From a virus: DNA of 36,342 bases. Numbering within the stretch: the first letter of the stretch is position 1; every line of letters begins with the position of its first letter. This document shows positions 20,631 to 30,200 of this stretch, piece after piece. Location: IMG/VR virus record IMGVR_UViG_3300025168_000260, positions 1 to 36,342 of that record. The stretch is one strand, 5' to 3'. A program made the translations under genes and the position numbers. Below the pieces are notes generated by a model that worked only from the letters and a program-made list of their open reading frames with translations, was not told where the DNA came from and searched no databases.

Positions 20631-22154
20631 TTATACAATTAAATAAGACTTTTCAGGATCATCTGGGTATAAAAGAAACAAGCTTTCCCGTGTTCGTGTA
20701 ACCGCCACGTAAAAAAGTCTATGTAAAGAGTCTTGGTTGTACCGTGTTTCGCGTTCCGAGGAGGCAGAGATATCGGTTAGTATTACAACATTATCGCACT
20801 CAGCCCCCTTTGCACCGTGAATGGTAGATAGAGATATACGCGGTTTAACTCCAAGTCTCTCTTTCTTTTTAAGCAAAGAAACTATATAACTTTCCAATTC
20901 TTCCGGTATAAGGTCGAGGGCTTCTCTCCATATTATGTCTTGTTCAACGAGCAATCCGTGATTTTCTTTTAAATCTTCATAAGAAAACATATCTGAGTCC
21001 TCCCCATATATTACTTTCTTCCCACGTTTAATTTGTTTACCGTTCCCAGACATCATTTTATATATTTTCTGAACGGTTTGTTTGTCTACAGAAGTACCTT
21101 TTCTTAGCTTTTCCCACCCTTTTATTGCGAGCAAAGTACTAAGGCTTACTGAAGGTGTCCCTTGTTTTTCAAAGAAATAACCATTTGTTCTCAATTCTTC
21201 TTCGATGGTTCTAAGCATAAAAGCGCATTGGGCTAAAATTAACCAGTTCCCCTCAATCATCTTTTCGTAGGGGGGCGCATCCAAACGAACCACTTCGCCT
21301 TCTTTTTCTGCAGGGCTGTACTCTTTTGGAAATCGGTTAGGTTTAGATATTTGTCTAATAATATTTTGAGCCACTGCATGAGGTCCTTCTGGAACACGAT
21401 ACGATTGAGATAAAACCTCCGCCCCAGAATCCAAATGAATAAATTCTTTTGGAGAAGCTCCAGCCCACACGTAGATTGCCTGATCATCGTCTCCGGCACA
21501 GTACATTTTCTTAGCTTTTGTATCTAAGACATGAGCAATATCCCACTGTAATGGAGAGAGGTCCTGTGCTTCATCCAGAAGAACCAAATCAAACTCAGGG
21601 CAAGTGTATTCTGCATCTAACAAAAACATCTCAAGCATATCAGTAAAATCGTAAACACCTTGCTGTTCTTTAAAATTATTGTAGCTTTCTGAAATGTATT
21701 CTACTTCATGCCATTGCATGTTTCCGAGTGAGGACTCATTGTATTCTTGTCTGACGGACCTCTTCTTGACCCGTGCGCGATGGATAAGGGACAAGACAGG
21801 GCTGTTCCTAAAAATTCCTTTTTCCTCAAAATCCGTGGTGTTCATGCCTCCAAAATTAGAAAGACGAACTTGAAAGGCAAACTCTTTTACATCCTTTTCT
21901 TCCATACATCTTTTCCCCTTTTCATCCATACAGTGCTTAGAAAAACTGTGTATGGTTTTAAACCAAGGCAAATCTTTTTCTGGATTAAGGTTAAACTTCT
22001 CCCCGGCTCTTTCTCTGGCTTCGTCACATGCTTTGTTAGTAAAACTTAAAAAAGCAATCTTGTTAGAAGAAACGCCTTGGGACAAAGAGTCTGATACTCG
22101 ATTAATAAGTGTTGTTGTTTTTCCTGTCCCCGGAGGACCAAATATACGAAACAT
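20631..22154 (-). CDS. SF1 (UvrD/Rep-like) DNA helicase
   Basis: All main superfamily 1 motifs are visible: Walker A GPPGTGKT (6-13), motif Ia FLSFTNKACDEA, motif II LVLLDEAQDLSP, motif III CAGDDDQAIYVWAGA, motif IV QSYRVP, motif V STIHGAKGAECDNVV and motif VI RLFYVAVTRTRESL. At 507 residues it is shorter than UvrD, more like a compact phage Dda/UvrD relative. The start overlaps the primase stop (TAATG), so it is translationally coupled. It probably unwinds the fork for PolA, since no DnaB-type replicative helicase is present. Confidence 0.9.
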   Translation of the reverse strand: MFRIFGPPGTGKTTTLINRVSDSLSQGVSSNKIAFLSFTNKACDEARERAGEKFNLNPEKDLPWFKTIHSFSKHCMDEKGKRCMEEKDVKEFAFQVRLSNFGGMNTTDFEEKGIFRNSPVLSLIHRARVKKRSVRQEYNESSLGNMQWHEVEYISESYNNFKEQQGVYDFTDMLEMFLLDAEYTCPEFDLVLLDEAQDLSPLQWDIAHVLDTKAKKMYCAGDDDQAIYVWAGASPKEFIHLDSGAEVLSQSYRVPEGPHAVAQNIIRQISKPNRFPKEYSPAEKEGEVVRLDAPPYEKMIEGNWLILAQCAFMLRTIEEELRTNGYFFEKQGTPSVSLSTLLAIKGWEKLRKGTSVDKQTVQKIYKMMSGNGKQIKRGKKVIYGEDSDMFSYEDLKENHGLLVEQDIIWREALDLIPEELESYIVSLLKKKERLGVKPRISLSTIHGAKGAECDNVVILTDISASSERETRYNQDSLHRLFYVAVTRTRESLFLLYPDDPEKSYLIV

Positions 22155-23695
22155 TAAAACGGCTTTTTTTCGTCTTCTTTGAAAGACTTAGGTTCCACCT
22201 TTAAGTCTTCTTCAAACTGAGCAGGAATGCCCCAAACACGAAGAGACTTTCCTTTTACTTTTAACTGACACGCTTCTCCACCAATGTCCTTTAATCTTTG
22301 AGCTACTTGATGAAGTTTGTATTCGTAAAATTTATTCTTCTTAAGATGATTCATCAAATCTTTAATCCTAAAATAAGTTTTTGCTTTCTCTTCATCCGTC
22401 CAAGCCCGGCGTAGATAAATCTCATCTCGGCTTTCAGCCTTTTGTAGATGGTGTGCAAACTCTTCAAGATATTCATAAAACTGACCATCAATATTAGAGT
22501 CCTCGGAGGCTTCCATTATTGAACCCTCTGTCTCTGTCATGTTAGATAATAACCCATTTAAGCGCGTTTCCCATTGTGGCTTGCTGACGGAAGGTGGAAT
22601 ATAATTTAACTGCTCTATGCAAGCCTTTTGAAACTTAGGTTGAAACATAAGGCCTTCTGTATCTAGTTCTACTGGGTGAGAGTTAACATCTAAAAACCAT
22701 AGAGGAGGGTTAGAATTGTACTTCCTTAAGTTTCCTACTGCGGTGTTAGTAACCAGAGATTGAACCCCATACTTTCTTGTGGCGCATAACTCCTTGTTAC
22801 AAAAGTTCTTTATGGGTTGATCACTACATTTGTAAGTGTAATCTTTCTTCTCTAATTGTTTAGCAATAAGGTTTAATTCAGATAGCCCCAAAGGAGGGTC
22901 AAAGTATTTGGTGTTATACTTTTGAATTTCTTGGCTCCAAGTTTTAGGAAAAGCTTTTCTTAAGTACACGCCAACATTAAACAAACCATTGTTACGCGAC
23001 CCTTCTTCAAACCCCTGCTTAAACAGAGCTTGCAGGCACGGAGGGACATCTTTAAAATCTGCGTCTGGTTCCTGCTCAATCTCAAAACAACTAACTGTGT
23101 CTGGTTCCTGCGCGTATTTTTCATATAGAGCAAAAAACTCTTGAAGAGTGCCGGCTGTCCCATCGTCTTGGATAACATATCGCATACCAGATTCCGCATT
23201 AAAATACGGAAGGTTTAAAAAGTTCCCTGTGTCTCCTTTTTCTACGTTTAAATAAACCTGTTTGGGAAAAATTTCTGAACCATTGTAACCTAATGCAGAG
23301 GCCATATTCTTAAGTGTTTCCTGCATATCCTTTGCGGTTAACCAATCCTTGGTAAACAAAAAAACGTGCGCTCCCCCAGATTTACTGCGACAGACAACAA
23401 GAGGTAATTTTAGTCTTCTAATCTTTTTAACCAAAGCTTCGTGATCAAGTCCAGTGTATTCATCTACGTCAATACAACCCCAGACACATTGACTCTCTTC
23501 GTTTATAGGAATAATACCAATTGCTACCCCCTCACCAGACAAATGCTCTTCCCAGAGTTTCGTGGTGCGTGGAGTGCGTACTATTTGCGCCTTTCCTGTC
23601 TGCTTTCCATTCCTGTTGCCATTAATGGAATACGTTCCGTGAGCAAGCTCAAGGCCTCTAAATATATATTCAAATTTTTCTGACTCTGTAGACAC
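22154..23695 (-). CDS. Archaeo-eukaryotic-type (AEP/TOTE-like) primase
   Basis: The N-terminal half carries AEP primase motifs: CIDVDEY (DVD at 76-78, metal binding), CRSKSGGAHVFLF (102-114, catalytic His110) and GNFLNLPYF (157-165). This resembles the primase domain named after TOTE conflict systems and found in many phages. A PriCT-like helical part follows with PPCLQALF (C220), GSRNNGLFN and CSDQPIKNFC..ELC (C290, C299, C304). These four cysteines could hold zinc or an iron-sulfur cluster, as in PriL-type domains. The C-terminal ~180 residues are uncharacterised. It would prime synthesis for PolA and is coupled to the helicase. The ribosome site is AGGTGAA. Confidence 0.8.
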   Translation of the reverse strand: MSTESEKFEYIFRGLELAHGTYSINGNRNGKQTGKAQIVRTPRTTKLWEEHLSGEGVAIGIIPINEESQCVWGCIDVDEYTGLDHEALVKKIRRLKLPLVVCRSKSGGAHVFLFTKDWLTAKDMQETLKNMASALGYNGSEIFPKQVYLNVEKGDTGNFLNLPYFNAESGMRYVIQDDGTAGTLQEFFALYEKYAQEPDTVSCFEIEQEPDADFKDVPPCLQALFKQGFEEGSRNNGLFNVGVYLRKAFPKTWSQEIQKYNTKYFDPPLGLSELNLIAKQLEKKDYTYKCSDQPIKNFCNKELCATRKYGVQSLVTNTAVGNLRKYNSNPPLWFLDVNSHPVELDTEGLMFQPKFQKACIEQLNYIPPSVSKPQWETRLNGLLSNMTETEGSIMEASEDSNIDGQFYEYLEEFAHHLQKAESRDEIYLRRAWTDEEKAKTYFRIKDLMNHLKKNKFYEYKLHQVAQRLKDIGGEACQLKVKGKSLRVWGIPAQFEEDLKVEPKSFKEDEKKPF

Positions 23696-23712
23696 ATTTC
23701 ACCTATTAATAA

Positions 23713-23736
23713 ATTAGGGGGCTTGCACCCCCCAAT
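23713..23736. promoter_or_regulatory. Intergenic hairpin between SSB-like and primase genes
   Basis: ATTAGGGGG-cttgca-CCCCCCAAT is a 9-bp stem with a 6-base loop in the 53-bp gap. The downstream minus-strand bases (AATTTATTAATAGG) are only moderately T-rich. It may be a partial terminator that lowers primase and helicase expression relative to the SSB-like gene, or an RNA-processing site. Confidence 0.5.
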
Positions 23737-23748
23737 CCATCCAGAAAA

Positions 23749-24549
23749 TTAAAACGGTAGATCTTCGTCTCTGCCGTCTTCTGCGTCAGCAACAGGAGCG
23801 TCAGAAGTATGCTTCACAGTTATTTCACCTTTCTGTATGCTGTCAGCAAAGGCTCTTGCCTTATGATATGCTTCTGCATCCTGTAAAACACCGCTGTTTT
23901 CTTGCTCAAGGGTAATGTCCCATCCGTGCCATTTACCTTTTGAGTTTTCTTCGCTAACGGTCTTTAAAGAGTAAACGTAGGCATATGAAGGGGGTGTGAA
24001 AGGAACACCTTTATCGTCTTTCATATTCCTAGACATAACCATCGACAACCACTTTTTTGACTTTTTAAGTTGCGTTGACTTCATCGAAATCAAAGCTGTG
24101 TCGTAGCCATCTTCGTTCAAAACAACAACATAATGTTGCGCTGTTGTGTCCAAATAATCACCATTTCCACCTGTAACGTAGTCTTTGTTGTCTTCAGAAC
24201 TCCGCTCTGTCTTAGGTATACCCATCTCACCCGGAGCGTAGATTGCTTTAGGTGCGCCAGAGCCTGTGCCTCTTGCTTCCCAATGAATAAAACGCTTATT
24301 AAACATAGCAAGTATGACACGCACTCCCTCGGCTCCGGGGTAAATTTGTCCAGTTACCGTGTTTATAATGTCTCCTTTCTTTGCTCCCTCAGGCATATCG
24401 TCCAGACCCGATAAGATCTTTAAAAACGGAAGGGCTAAATCCTCTTGTGTAATAGCCGATAAGCCTTTTCCTGCGTCTTGGACAAACATATTAATATCAA
24501 TATTTGCCACCGGATTTTCTTTAGTGTTTGCTACTTCTTGCTTACTCAT
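23749..24549 (-). CDS. Putative single-stranded DNA-binding protein
   Basis: The 266-residue protein has a strand-rich core (residues ~45-210) and an acidic C-terminal tail ending EDGRDEDLPF, closely resembling the acidic D-D-x-P-F tip that SSB proteins use to recruit partners. It lies directly upstream of primase, helicase and polymerase, where an SSB is expected, and no other SSB is seen. I do not recognise a named family with certainty, so the call rests on tail, size and context. The start is coupled to the preceding gene, with GGAGTGAAATAAA before the ATG. Confidence 0.55.
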   Translation of the reverse strand: MSKQEVANTKENPVANIDINMFVQDAGKGLSAITQEDLALPFLKILSGLDDMPEGAKKGDIINTVTGQIYPGAEGVRVILAMFNKRFIHWEARGTGSGAPKAIYAPGEMGIPKTERSSEDNKDYVTGGNGDYLDTTAQHYVVVLNEDGYDTALISMKSTQLKKSKKWLSMVMSRNMKDDKGVPFTPPSYAYVYSLKTVSEENSKGKWHGWDITLEQENSGVLQDAEAYHKARAFADSIQKGEITVKHTSDAPVADAEDGRDEDLPF

Positions 24550-24550
24550 T

Positions 24551-25111
24551 TTATTTCACTCCTTTTATTTCTGCGTGATCAATTACTGTTATACCTATAA
24601 CTTCTGGCACACTTCTGCCATTTTCTACCTGTTCTTTACCCCAAGCACGTAAAGTCATTGGATGTATTTTCGTGTCCGTTTTAACGTCAATTCTTTCTTT
24701 CTCAGCAAGAGCTTGGAACTTTAAAGCTACTTCGTCCTCCCCCTTCCCAAAATCTGCGGAAACTGTGTTCTTAATTAGATCAGCGTAACCGTTTTCCCGC
24801 AACCATTCAAAAGCTTTAGGTCTGTCTTCGACTTTGATGCTTGTGTTGTATATCTTCTTAATAGTAACACTGTGACCAGAATCGGTTTCAAACTTTCGCA
24901 TGTTCACCTCTGCCATTGCTGCAGGAAGTTCTTCATCCGTCAGTTTTCTAAGTTCCGCTTTACTCTTCTTAAGTTCCTCTTCTGCAAATAGTACTTTCTT
25001 TTGCTCCCCTACGATTCGATCAGCTAATTCGCCGAGCGTTTGCAAGCTAGTATTTTTAAAAGAAGAAACATTGTTGCTCTCTTCTTTCATAAAGTCCGGT
25101 ACTTCACTCAT
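24551..25111 (-). CDS. Coiled-coil protein heading the replication operon, 186 aa
   Basis: Residues ~30-65 form a strong coiled coil (EQKKVLFAEEELKKSKAELRKLTDEELPAAM). They are followed by KFETDSGHSVTIKKIYNTSIK, a small beta part, and a C-terminal HPMTLRAWGKEQVENGRSVPE segment of a kind I have seen in conserved phage proteins of unknown function next to SSB or recombination genes. It is the first gene of the replication operon, with AAGGAAATATT before the ATG, and probably acts in DNA replication or recombination. Confidence 0.65.
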   Translation of the reverse strand: MSEVPDFMKEESNNVSSFKNTSLQTLGELADRIVGEQKKVLFAEEELKKSKAELRKLTDEELPAAMAEVNMRKFETDSGHSVTIKKIYNTSIKVEDRPKAFEWLRENGYADLIKNTVSADFGKGEDEVALKFQALAEKERIDVKTDTKIHPMTLRAWGKEQVENGRSVPEVIGITVIDHAEIKGVK

Positions 25112-25145
25112 AATATTTCCTTTTTCTTGTTTTTAAAATTCACTG

Positions 25146-25174
25146 TTGTTTTATGACAGTAAGTAAGGTATATA
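25146..25174 (+). promoter_or_regulatory. Candidate promoter of the SNF2 gene (divergent region)
   Basis: TTGTTT (25146-25151), a 17-bp spacer and TATATA (25169-25174) precede the GTG start by about 30 bp. The same 93-bp gap must hold the minus-strand promoter of the replication operon; TATAAAAT and TATATA elements exist on that strand. The TTGTTTTAT stretch is shared with the promoter candidate at 12056-12084. Confidence 0.4.
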
Positions 25175-25204
25175 CTATTTTATAGCAAAAGCAAGGAGAA
25201 AGTT

Positions 25205-26668
25205 GTGAAATATGAGAAATATGTTTTTAAAACAGAACCATTTGACCATCAAAGACGAGTATTTGAACGATCTAAATCTCTTAAATATTACGCTCTTTTT
25301 TTAGAGATGGGGACAGGTAAGACAAAAGTAACGGTAGATAGTATGTCCTTTTTGTATGAAAACAATGAGATAGACACTGTGCTTATCGTTGCGCCCAAAG
25401 GCGTGTACGAGAATTGGATTAAGAATGAGATACCAAAGCACATGCCGGACAGAATTGAAAGTTTAGTTGTTAAGTGGCAACCTAATTTTACTAAAAAGTT
25501 TAAAGAAGAAATGAAACAAATTGCAACTCGGGAAGAAAGAAAAGAAAGGAAGTTGCATCTTTTTGTGATGAATGTAGAGGCTTTGTCTACAAAGAAGGGT
25601 TTGGACGTTGCCTCTTACTATTTGAGACAAAATCCAGACAATATGGTTATTATAGATGAAAGCACTACTATTAAGAATAGAAATGCTGCCCGTACTAAAT
25701 CTATAATAAAGTTGGGGGAATTAGGGAAGTATAAAAGAATCTTGACAGGTTCTCCTGTAACAAAATCTCCTTTGGATTTATTCTCGCAGTGCAAGTTTTT
25801 AGATGCAAACATGCTTGGCTTTGATAGTTTTTATGCGTTTAGAAACAGGTATGCTGTTGTAAGGCGCATGGCGTTTGGAGGAAAAAGCTTTGACCACATT
25901 GTGGGTTACAGAAGAATGGGAGAATTGCAGGCTAAGATACACGACACAAGTTCTCGTATATTAAAGGAAGACTGTTTAGATTTACCGGAAAAACTGTATC
26001 AGAAACGCTATGTACCGTTGAGCGCGGATCAAAAGAAAGTGTATGATCAAATGAAGACACTCGCCTTGGCACAGATAGACAATGGTGAACTGGCTACTAC
26101 GACTAGCGTGTTAACACAGATTATGCGGTTACAACAGATATGCTGTGGGTTTTTACCTCCTGATGATGGAGAAATTAAAGAGCTTGAAAACTACAGAACG
26201 AAAGAACTGTTGTCTATACTTGAGGAAGTACACGGGAAAGTAATTATATGGGCAACGTGGACCCACGATATTAAAAAGATAAAGAAGGTTATTGCCGAAG
26301 AGTATGGGGAGAGAAGTGTCGAGACATTCTACGGAGGAACACCGCAGGATAAACGACAGGAAATTGTAAATAGTTTTCAAAACGGAGCAGACCCCCTTCG
26401 TTTCTTTGTGGGTCAACCCCGGACCGGGGGCTTTGGCCTGACGTTAACAGAGGCAAAAACTGTGATTTATTACTCAAACAGCTATGACCTTGAGATAAGA
26501 CTTCAATCAGAAGACAGGGCGCATCGTATAGGGCAAGAGAACAATGTTACTTATATTGACTTAGTGTCTCCGGACACGGTAGATGAAAAGATTATAGATG
26601 CCCTTCAAGACAAAGTAGATTTGGCAACTAAAGTTTTTGGAGAAGAAACACGGCAATGGTTAAAGTAA
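25205..26668 (+). CDS. SNF2-family DNA helicase/translocase
   Basis: The 487-residue protein has SF2/SNF2 motifs: Walker A LEMGTGKTK (33-41), VLIVAPKGVYENW, DEST in VIIDESTTIKN (a DEAH variant), ILTGSPVTKSP, the C-lobe VGQPRTGGFGLTLTEAKTVIYYSN and RAHRIGQENNVTY. Phage SNF2 proteins of this size are stand-alone translocases acting in replication or recombination, or in protection from host defences; the exact role is unknown. The start is GTG with AAGGAGAAAGTT before it. It is the only plus-strand gene between the replication and lysis blocks, with its own promoter. Its 3' end overlaps the endolysin gene by 9 bp, tail to tail. Confidence 0.9.
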   Translation: MKYEKYVFKTEPFDHQRRVFERSKSLKYYALFLEMGTGKTKVTVDSMSFLYENNEIDTVLIVAPKGVYENWIKNEIPKHMPDRIESLVVKWQPNFTKKFKEEMKQIATREERKERKLHLFVMNVEALSTKKGLDVASYYLRQNPDNMVIIDESTTIKNRNAARTKSIIKLGELGKYKRILTGSPVTKSPLDLFSQCKFLDANMLGFDSFYAFRNRYAVVRRMAFGGKSFDHIVGYRRMGELQAKIHDTSSRILKEDCLDLPEKLYQKRYVPLSADQKKVYDQMKTLALAQIDNGELATTTSVLTQIMRLQQICCGFLPPDDGEIKELENYRTKELLSILEEVHGKVIIWATWTHDIKKIKKVIAEEYGERSVETFYGGTPQDKRQEIVNSFQNGADPLRFFVGQPRTGGFGLTLTEAKTVIYYSNSYDLEIRLQSEDRAHRIGQENNVTYIDLVSPDTVDEKIIDALQDKVDLATKVFGEETRQWLK

Positions 26669-27112
26669 TAAAGGAGAATAAATTTTTCCATTAAAGGTTA
26701 AGCAAGAGTTTCTGCACACGCTTTGGCTTGCGCTAACATGCACCCACCCTTGATTAGGATCTGTGTTGTCCTCTGACCAAAACTCTAGGATAAGTTGATC
26801 GTATTTAAGGTTATGAAAAATCCACGCTGCTAAGAGTTTGTTGGAAACCCCTATTATTTCTATGTCAGCAGCTTCTCCTTTTGAGTGTTGACTTTTACTA
26901 GATCCCCCTATTTTTTTATTTAAACCTCTTGAGCGATATCCGCTGCTAGGGGTAAACGGACCAAATTCTTTTCTTATTGGCTCGAGGACCGTGGTTGCTA
27001 GATACTTTAAATTATCAATGTGATTAGGAATAGGTTTGTTGTTAATCCCAAACCGCAAGGCCGTTTGGCTCTTGCATAGTTCTTCTAAAGTGAAATGATC
27101 AGAGAGTTTCAT
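26660..27112 (-). CDS. M15 peptidase endolysin
   Basis: This 150-residue protein is a Peptidase_M15_3-type enzyme that cuts the peptide cross-links of peptidoglycan at the end of infection. SSGYRSRGLN, SQHSKGEAADIE (zinc ligands His76 and Asp83), LILE (catalytic Glu110) and GWVHVS (His125) are all present. There is no signal peptide, so release depends on a holin; the small membrane protein just upstream is the obvious partner, with its stop overlapping this start (ATGA). The ribosome site is weak. The C-terminus is longer than the core and contains two cysteines. Confidence 0.9.
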   Translation of the reverse strand: MKLSDHFTLEELCKSQTALRFGINNKPIPNHIDNLKYLATTVLEPIRKEFGPFTPSSGYRSRGLNKKIGGSSKSQHSKGEAADIEIIGVSNKLLAAWIFHNLKYDQLILEFWSEDNTDPNQGWVHVSASQSVCRNSCLTFNGKIYSPLLL

Positions 27113-27267
27113 AACAATTGTTCTAAACCACTAGCAATTATAATTAATACAACAATACCCCACAATTTTGTGTCAAGTCTATCTAAGACTTTTTCTACTT
27201 TAGCATATCTAACGTGACATTCTTTTTCATGTTTTTCTAAAAGTTTTAGAACATCATCACTATCCAT
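27109..27267 (-). CDS. Holin-like small membrane protein (XhlA-like layout), 52 aa
   Basis: MDSDDVLKLLEKHEKECHVR begins a charged helical N-terminus (1-32), followed by a single transmembrane helix (about 35-50, LWGIVVLIIIASGL). This is the layout of XhlA-type and other class III-like holin accessory proteins. AGGA precedes the ATG. The gene sits between the last virion gene and the endolysin and overlaps the endolysin start by four bases, a typical lysis cassette. The holin function is inferred from topology and position. Confidence 0.65.
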   Translation of the reverse strand: MDSDDVLKLLEKHEKECHVRYAKVEKVLDRLDTKLWGIVVLIIIASGLEQLL

Positions 27268-27271
27268 CGCA

Positions 27272-30200
27272 CTATCCTACTAAACGATCTAATTGTTCCA
27301 TCCTTGCGAGAGTCTCAGGATTAAATGGCCCAAGATTAGCTTGTGCTACCTCTTGAGCAGGTGGAGCCGTAATTGTAGGGCGTGGAGGGATGTTAGCTTC
27401 TGAAACTTTCTTTTCAGGTGGTTTTTTGGGAGGTGGTTTTTTGGGAGGTACTCTTATAGACGTTTTATTCTTAAGAAAAGGCAGTTCTGTTTCTCTAACA
27501 GGACTTGTTGTTGCGGTTACGGCTCCTGCTTTTATATATCCCAAGAAATTTTCAAGAAGATACTGCGTTGCTGTTTTTCCCGCATCAGGACCTGCAGCGC
27601 GAATTGTTTCTATAAAGACATCTATGTTTCCGGGTTGTAAAGCAGTTTTTAATTTAGAAGCAAGCAGAGTTCTTGGAACTTCTTCTAAAGTCCTCGAAAA
27701 AACTTTAGCAAATTGAGCGGGAACTTGGATAGTGCCACCCGGAGCTAACCTTGCTCCAGTGAATCGTGCAAAAAAATCTACCGCTTCATCTTTGCTCATT
27801 CCTTGTTCTGGCCCATACATTTTAAGAACATAATTTTCTATTTTACGGTAATCATCTAAAACTAATTTAAGCTTTTGTTGGTAATCTTTAGGGAAAAATC
27901 CGTATTGTTTTAGTTTATCTCTAAGGCTTGTTTGAGAACCTGTTTTTGTAAGAGCTTTTTTCCCTGCATCTTGCAATTGATTAATAGGAGCATCTAAAAG
28001 TTCTTCAAAACTAATTGTATTCATGTTATCTACATTTGGTTGAGCTTTGTTTACCAAATAACTTATAACATTGTTAAGAAAAGCTTTTTTTATTTTTTCA
28101 GGGTTAAACTCTGCGCCCTCTCTTTGTTTACGTGTTATTCCTCTATTAACTATCTTAAAAAGACGATCAACGCTTTCTAAGGGTTTGTTGCTATTTATTG
28201 TTTCTCTAATAACATTTTCTGGGTTTTCAAACTTAAACATTTTTTTAAGGACATCTAAATCAGCCCCTTGTTGCCGAGAAATTCTTTGAAAGTAAGCAAG
28301 ATTTCTTTTAAGAAGAAAGCTTGCTGTTTTTGCATCTAATAAGTCTTGTCTTAAAGGGGCTAAAGAAGGTAAATCAAAGAATTGTTTAATAGCAGGTTCA
28401 TCTAAAAAATTATTTAGATTGTTTTGATCAACTACAAAAGTCTCTTTTGTTTTCTTTGGGTCAAGGGGTTTAAGGTCTGTTGGACTTATGTTATCTAGGA
28501 GATTTACCGTTTTTACGGGTTTAATAACACCTCTTTTTATTAGAAGGTCGGGTAAAAAATCCCCAAATAAATTTTCTAATCCTTTTTCACCTGTTTTTTG
28601 TAATTTTTTAACATTAACTCCTTCTACCGGAACTCCTTTTAAACTTTCTTGAGAAAAAATTCTTACGGCTGTGTTAATATCATTCATAAATTGAAAGGCA
28701 TTATCCCCTCGATCAGTAAAAAGTTTTGTTATTGTCTGAATTGGAGTTGAAACAAGCCTTCCTGAACTATCTGATTTGTTAAAATTAGAAACAAAAACTT
28801 TTTCAAAAATATCGTTTTTAGCTCTTGTAGCTTCTCTTGCCCTAGTAAAAGGGATTAAATCAGAGGGGTCTATTAATGCATCGTTCATATCTTGAAGCAT
28901 AGCTTTTTGTATTTGAGTATATAACATTTTAACACTAGGGTCGGATTCATTTTTAGCTAACTGTTGAACCTGTCTTTTCTGGTTTTTCATTTTATTAAAA
29001 ATCATCGGTTTTCTCGGGGTGTCTAAAAATCGAGGTTGTTTTTCTAAAAATCGAGATTGTCTTTCTAATGATTTATAGTTATTTATTATGCGAAAAAAAC
29101 GATCAGAATTTTTTCCTAGATCTATTTTATTCTTTCCCGTCGTAAAGATAGGTAGGTCTATATAACCAGATTCTGGTTCAATTGCCTCTTCGTACACCTT
29201 TAACGTATTTGTTGGGAACACTTTTGTTTTTGAACTTACGTTGTTCCATAAAGCATCTATGGTTTTATCTGCGCCGTCTTCTATTTCTCTAAGGTTGTCT
29301 GCAAATATTTTAGAACCTTGCTCTCTTGCGTTTGCGGCGGCTATTGGATCTATTGTTTCAAAAGGTCCTACTGCATCATCAACTGCTTTTACAGCGGAGT
29401 TAAATCTTGCTTCTATAAGATTTGCAAATCTTTTTCCATATGTTTCTGCTGCTAAAGTTATTGCGTTAAGTTCTCCGGTATCTTCAATAGCTTTCATCGT
29501 CGATAAAAGGGCTATTGACCTTTCTTTCCCTTGTTCACTTAATTTTTTTGCAAAAACTGGATCTTGTTGACTAAACATTTTTTCTAAAGCTATCAAAGGT
29601 TCGTTTTGCGTTACAAACCCCGGAGAAAAAATAGAACTTTCACCTAATTCTTTTAATCTTTTATCTTCTAATATTAAATTGTCTAAAAATTTTTCAACAT
29701 CAAACTCTTCCCCGGCGTCTGTTGCTGATTCTCGTAATTTTTTTACAATATAGTTTCCTGCTTGTCTTTGTTTTGCTGTTTTAATACCTTCCCTTATAAC
29801 CTTAGGAATTAGTTTGTTGTCTGTTTCTGGAACATAAGCTAACCCTATATTTTTCAACTTATCAACACCAATATTTTTAATAGTTTGTGCAAAAGGCAAA
29901 GTTGCAGGAAGAAGACTCCCTACTATTTCTGCACCAATACGGCTCCACGTACCCCCGGGATTTGCTTCTTCTGCAACATTAACTAGTGCTGCGGCTCCTC
30001 CGGCGGCAGCAATATCCGCTCTAGTGTAAGGATCTGGTATAAATTTTTTACTTGATTTTTCTTCTGAAAATTTTCTCATTTTTGAAGAAAGACTTTTGAA
30101 CCCTGATCTTAATTTTTCTTTAATTGGATTTATGTTTTTAAAAACTATGTCTATGCCTTCTTCGGGAATTTTTTTAAGATAACCTCTGAGAGCTTGACCT

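Noticed and set aside
18487-25111. Prophage or temperate phage with integration module
   Set aside because: No integrase, excisionase, attachment repeat or CI-type repressor is present. The RHH protein alone does not imply lysogeny.
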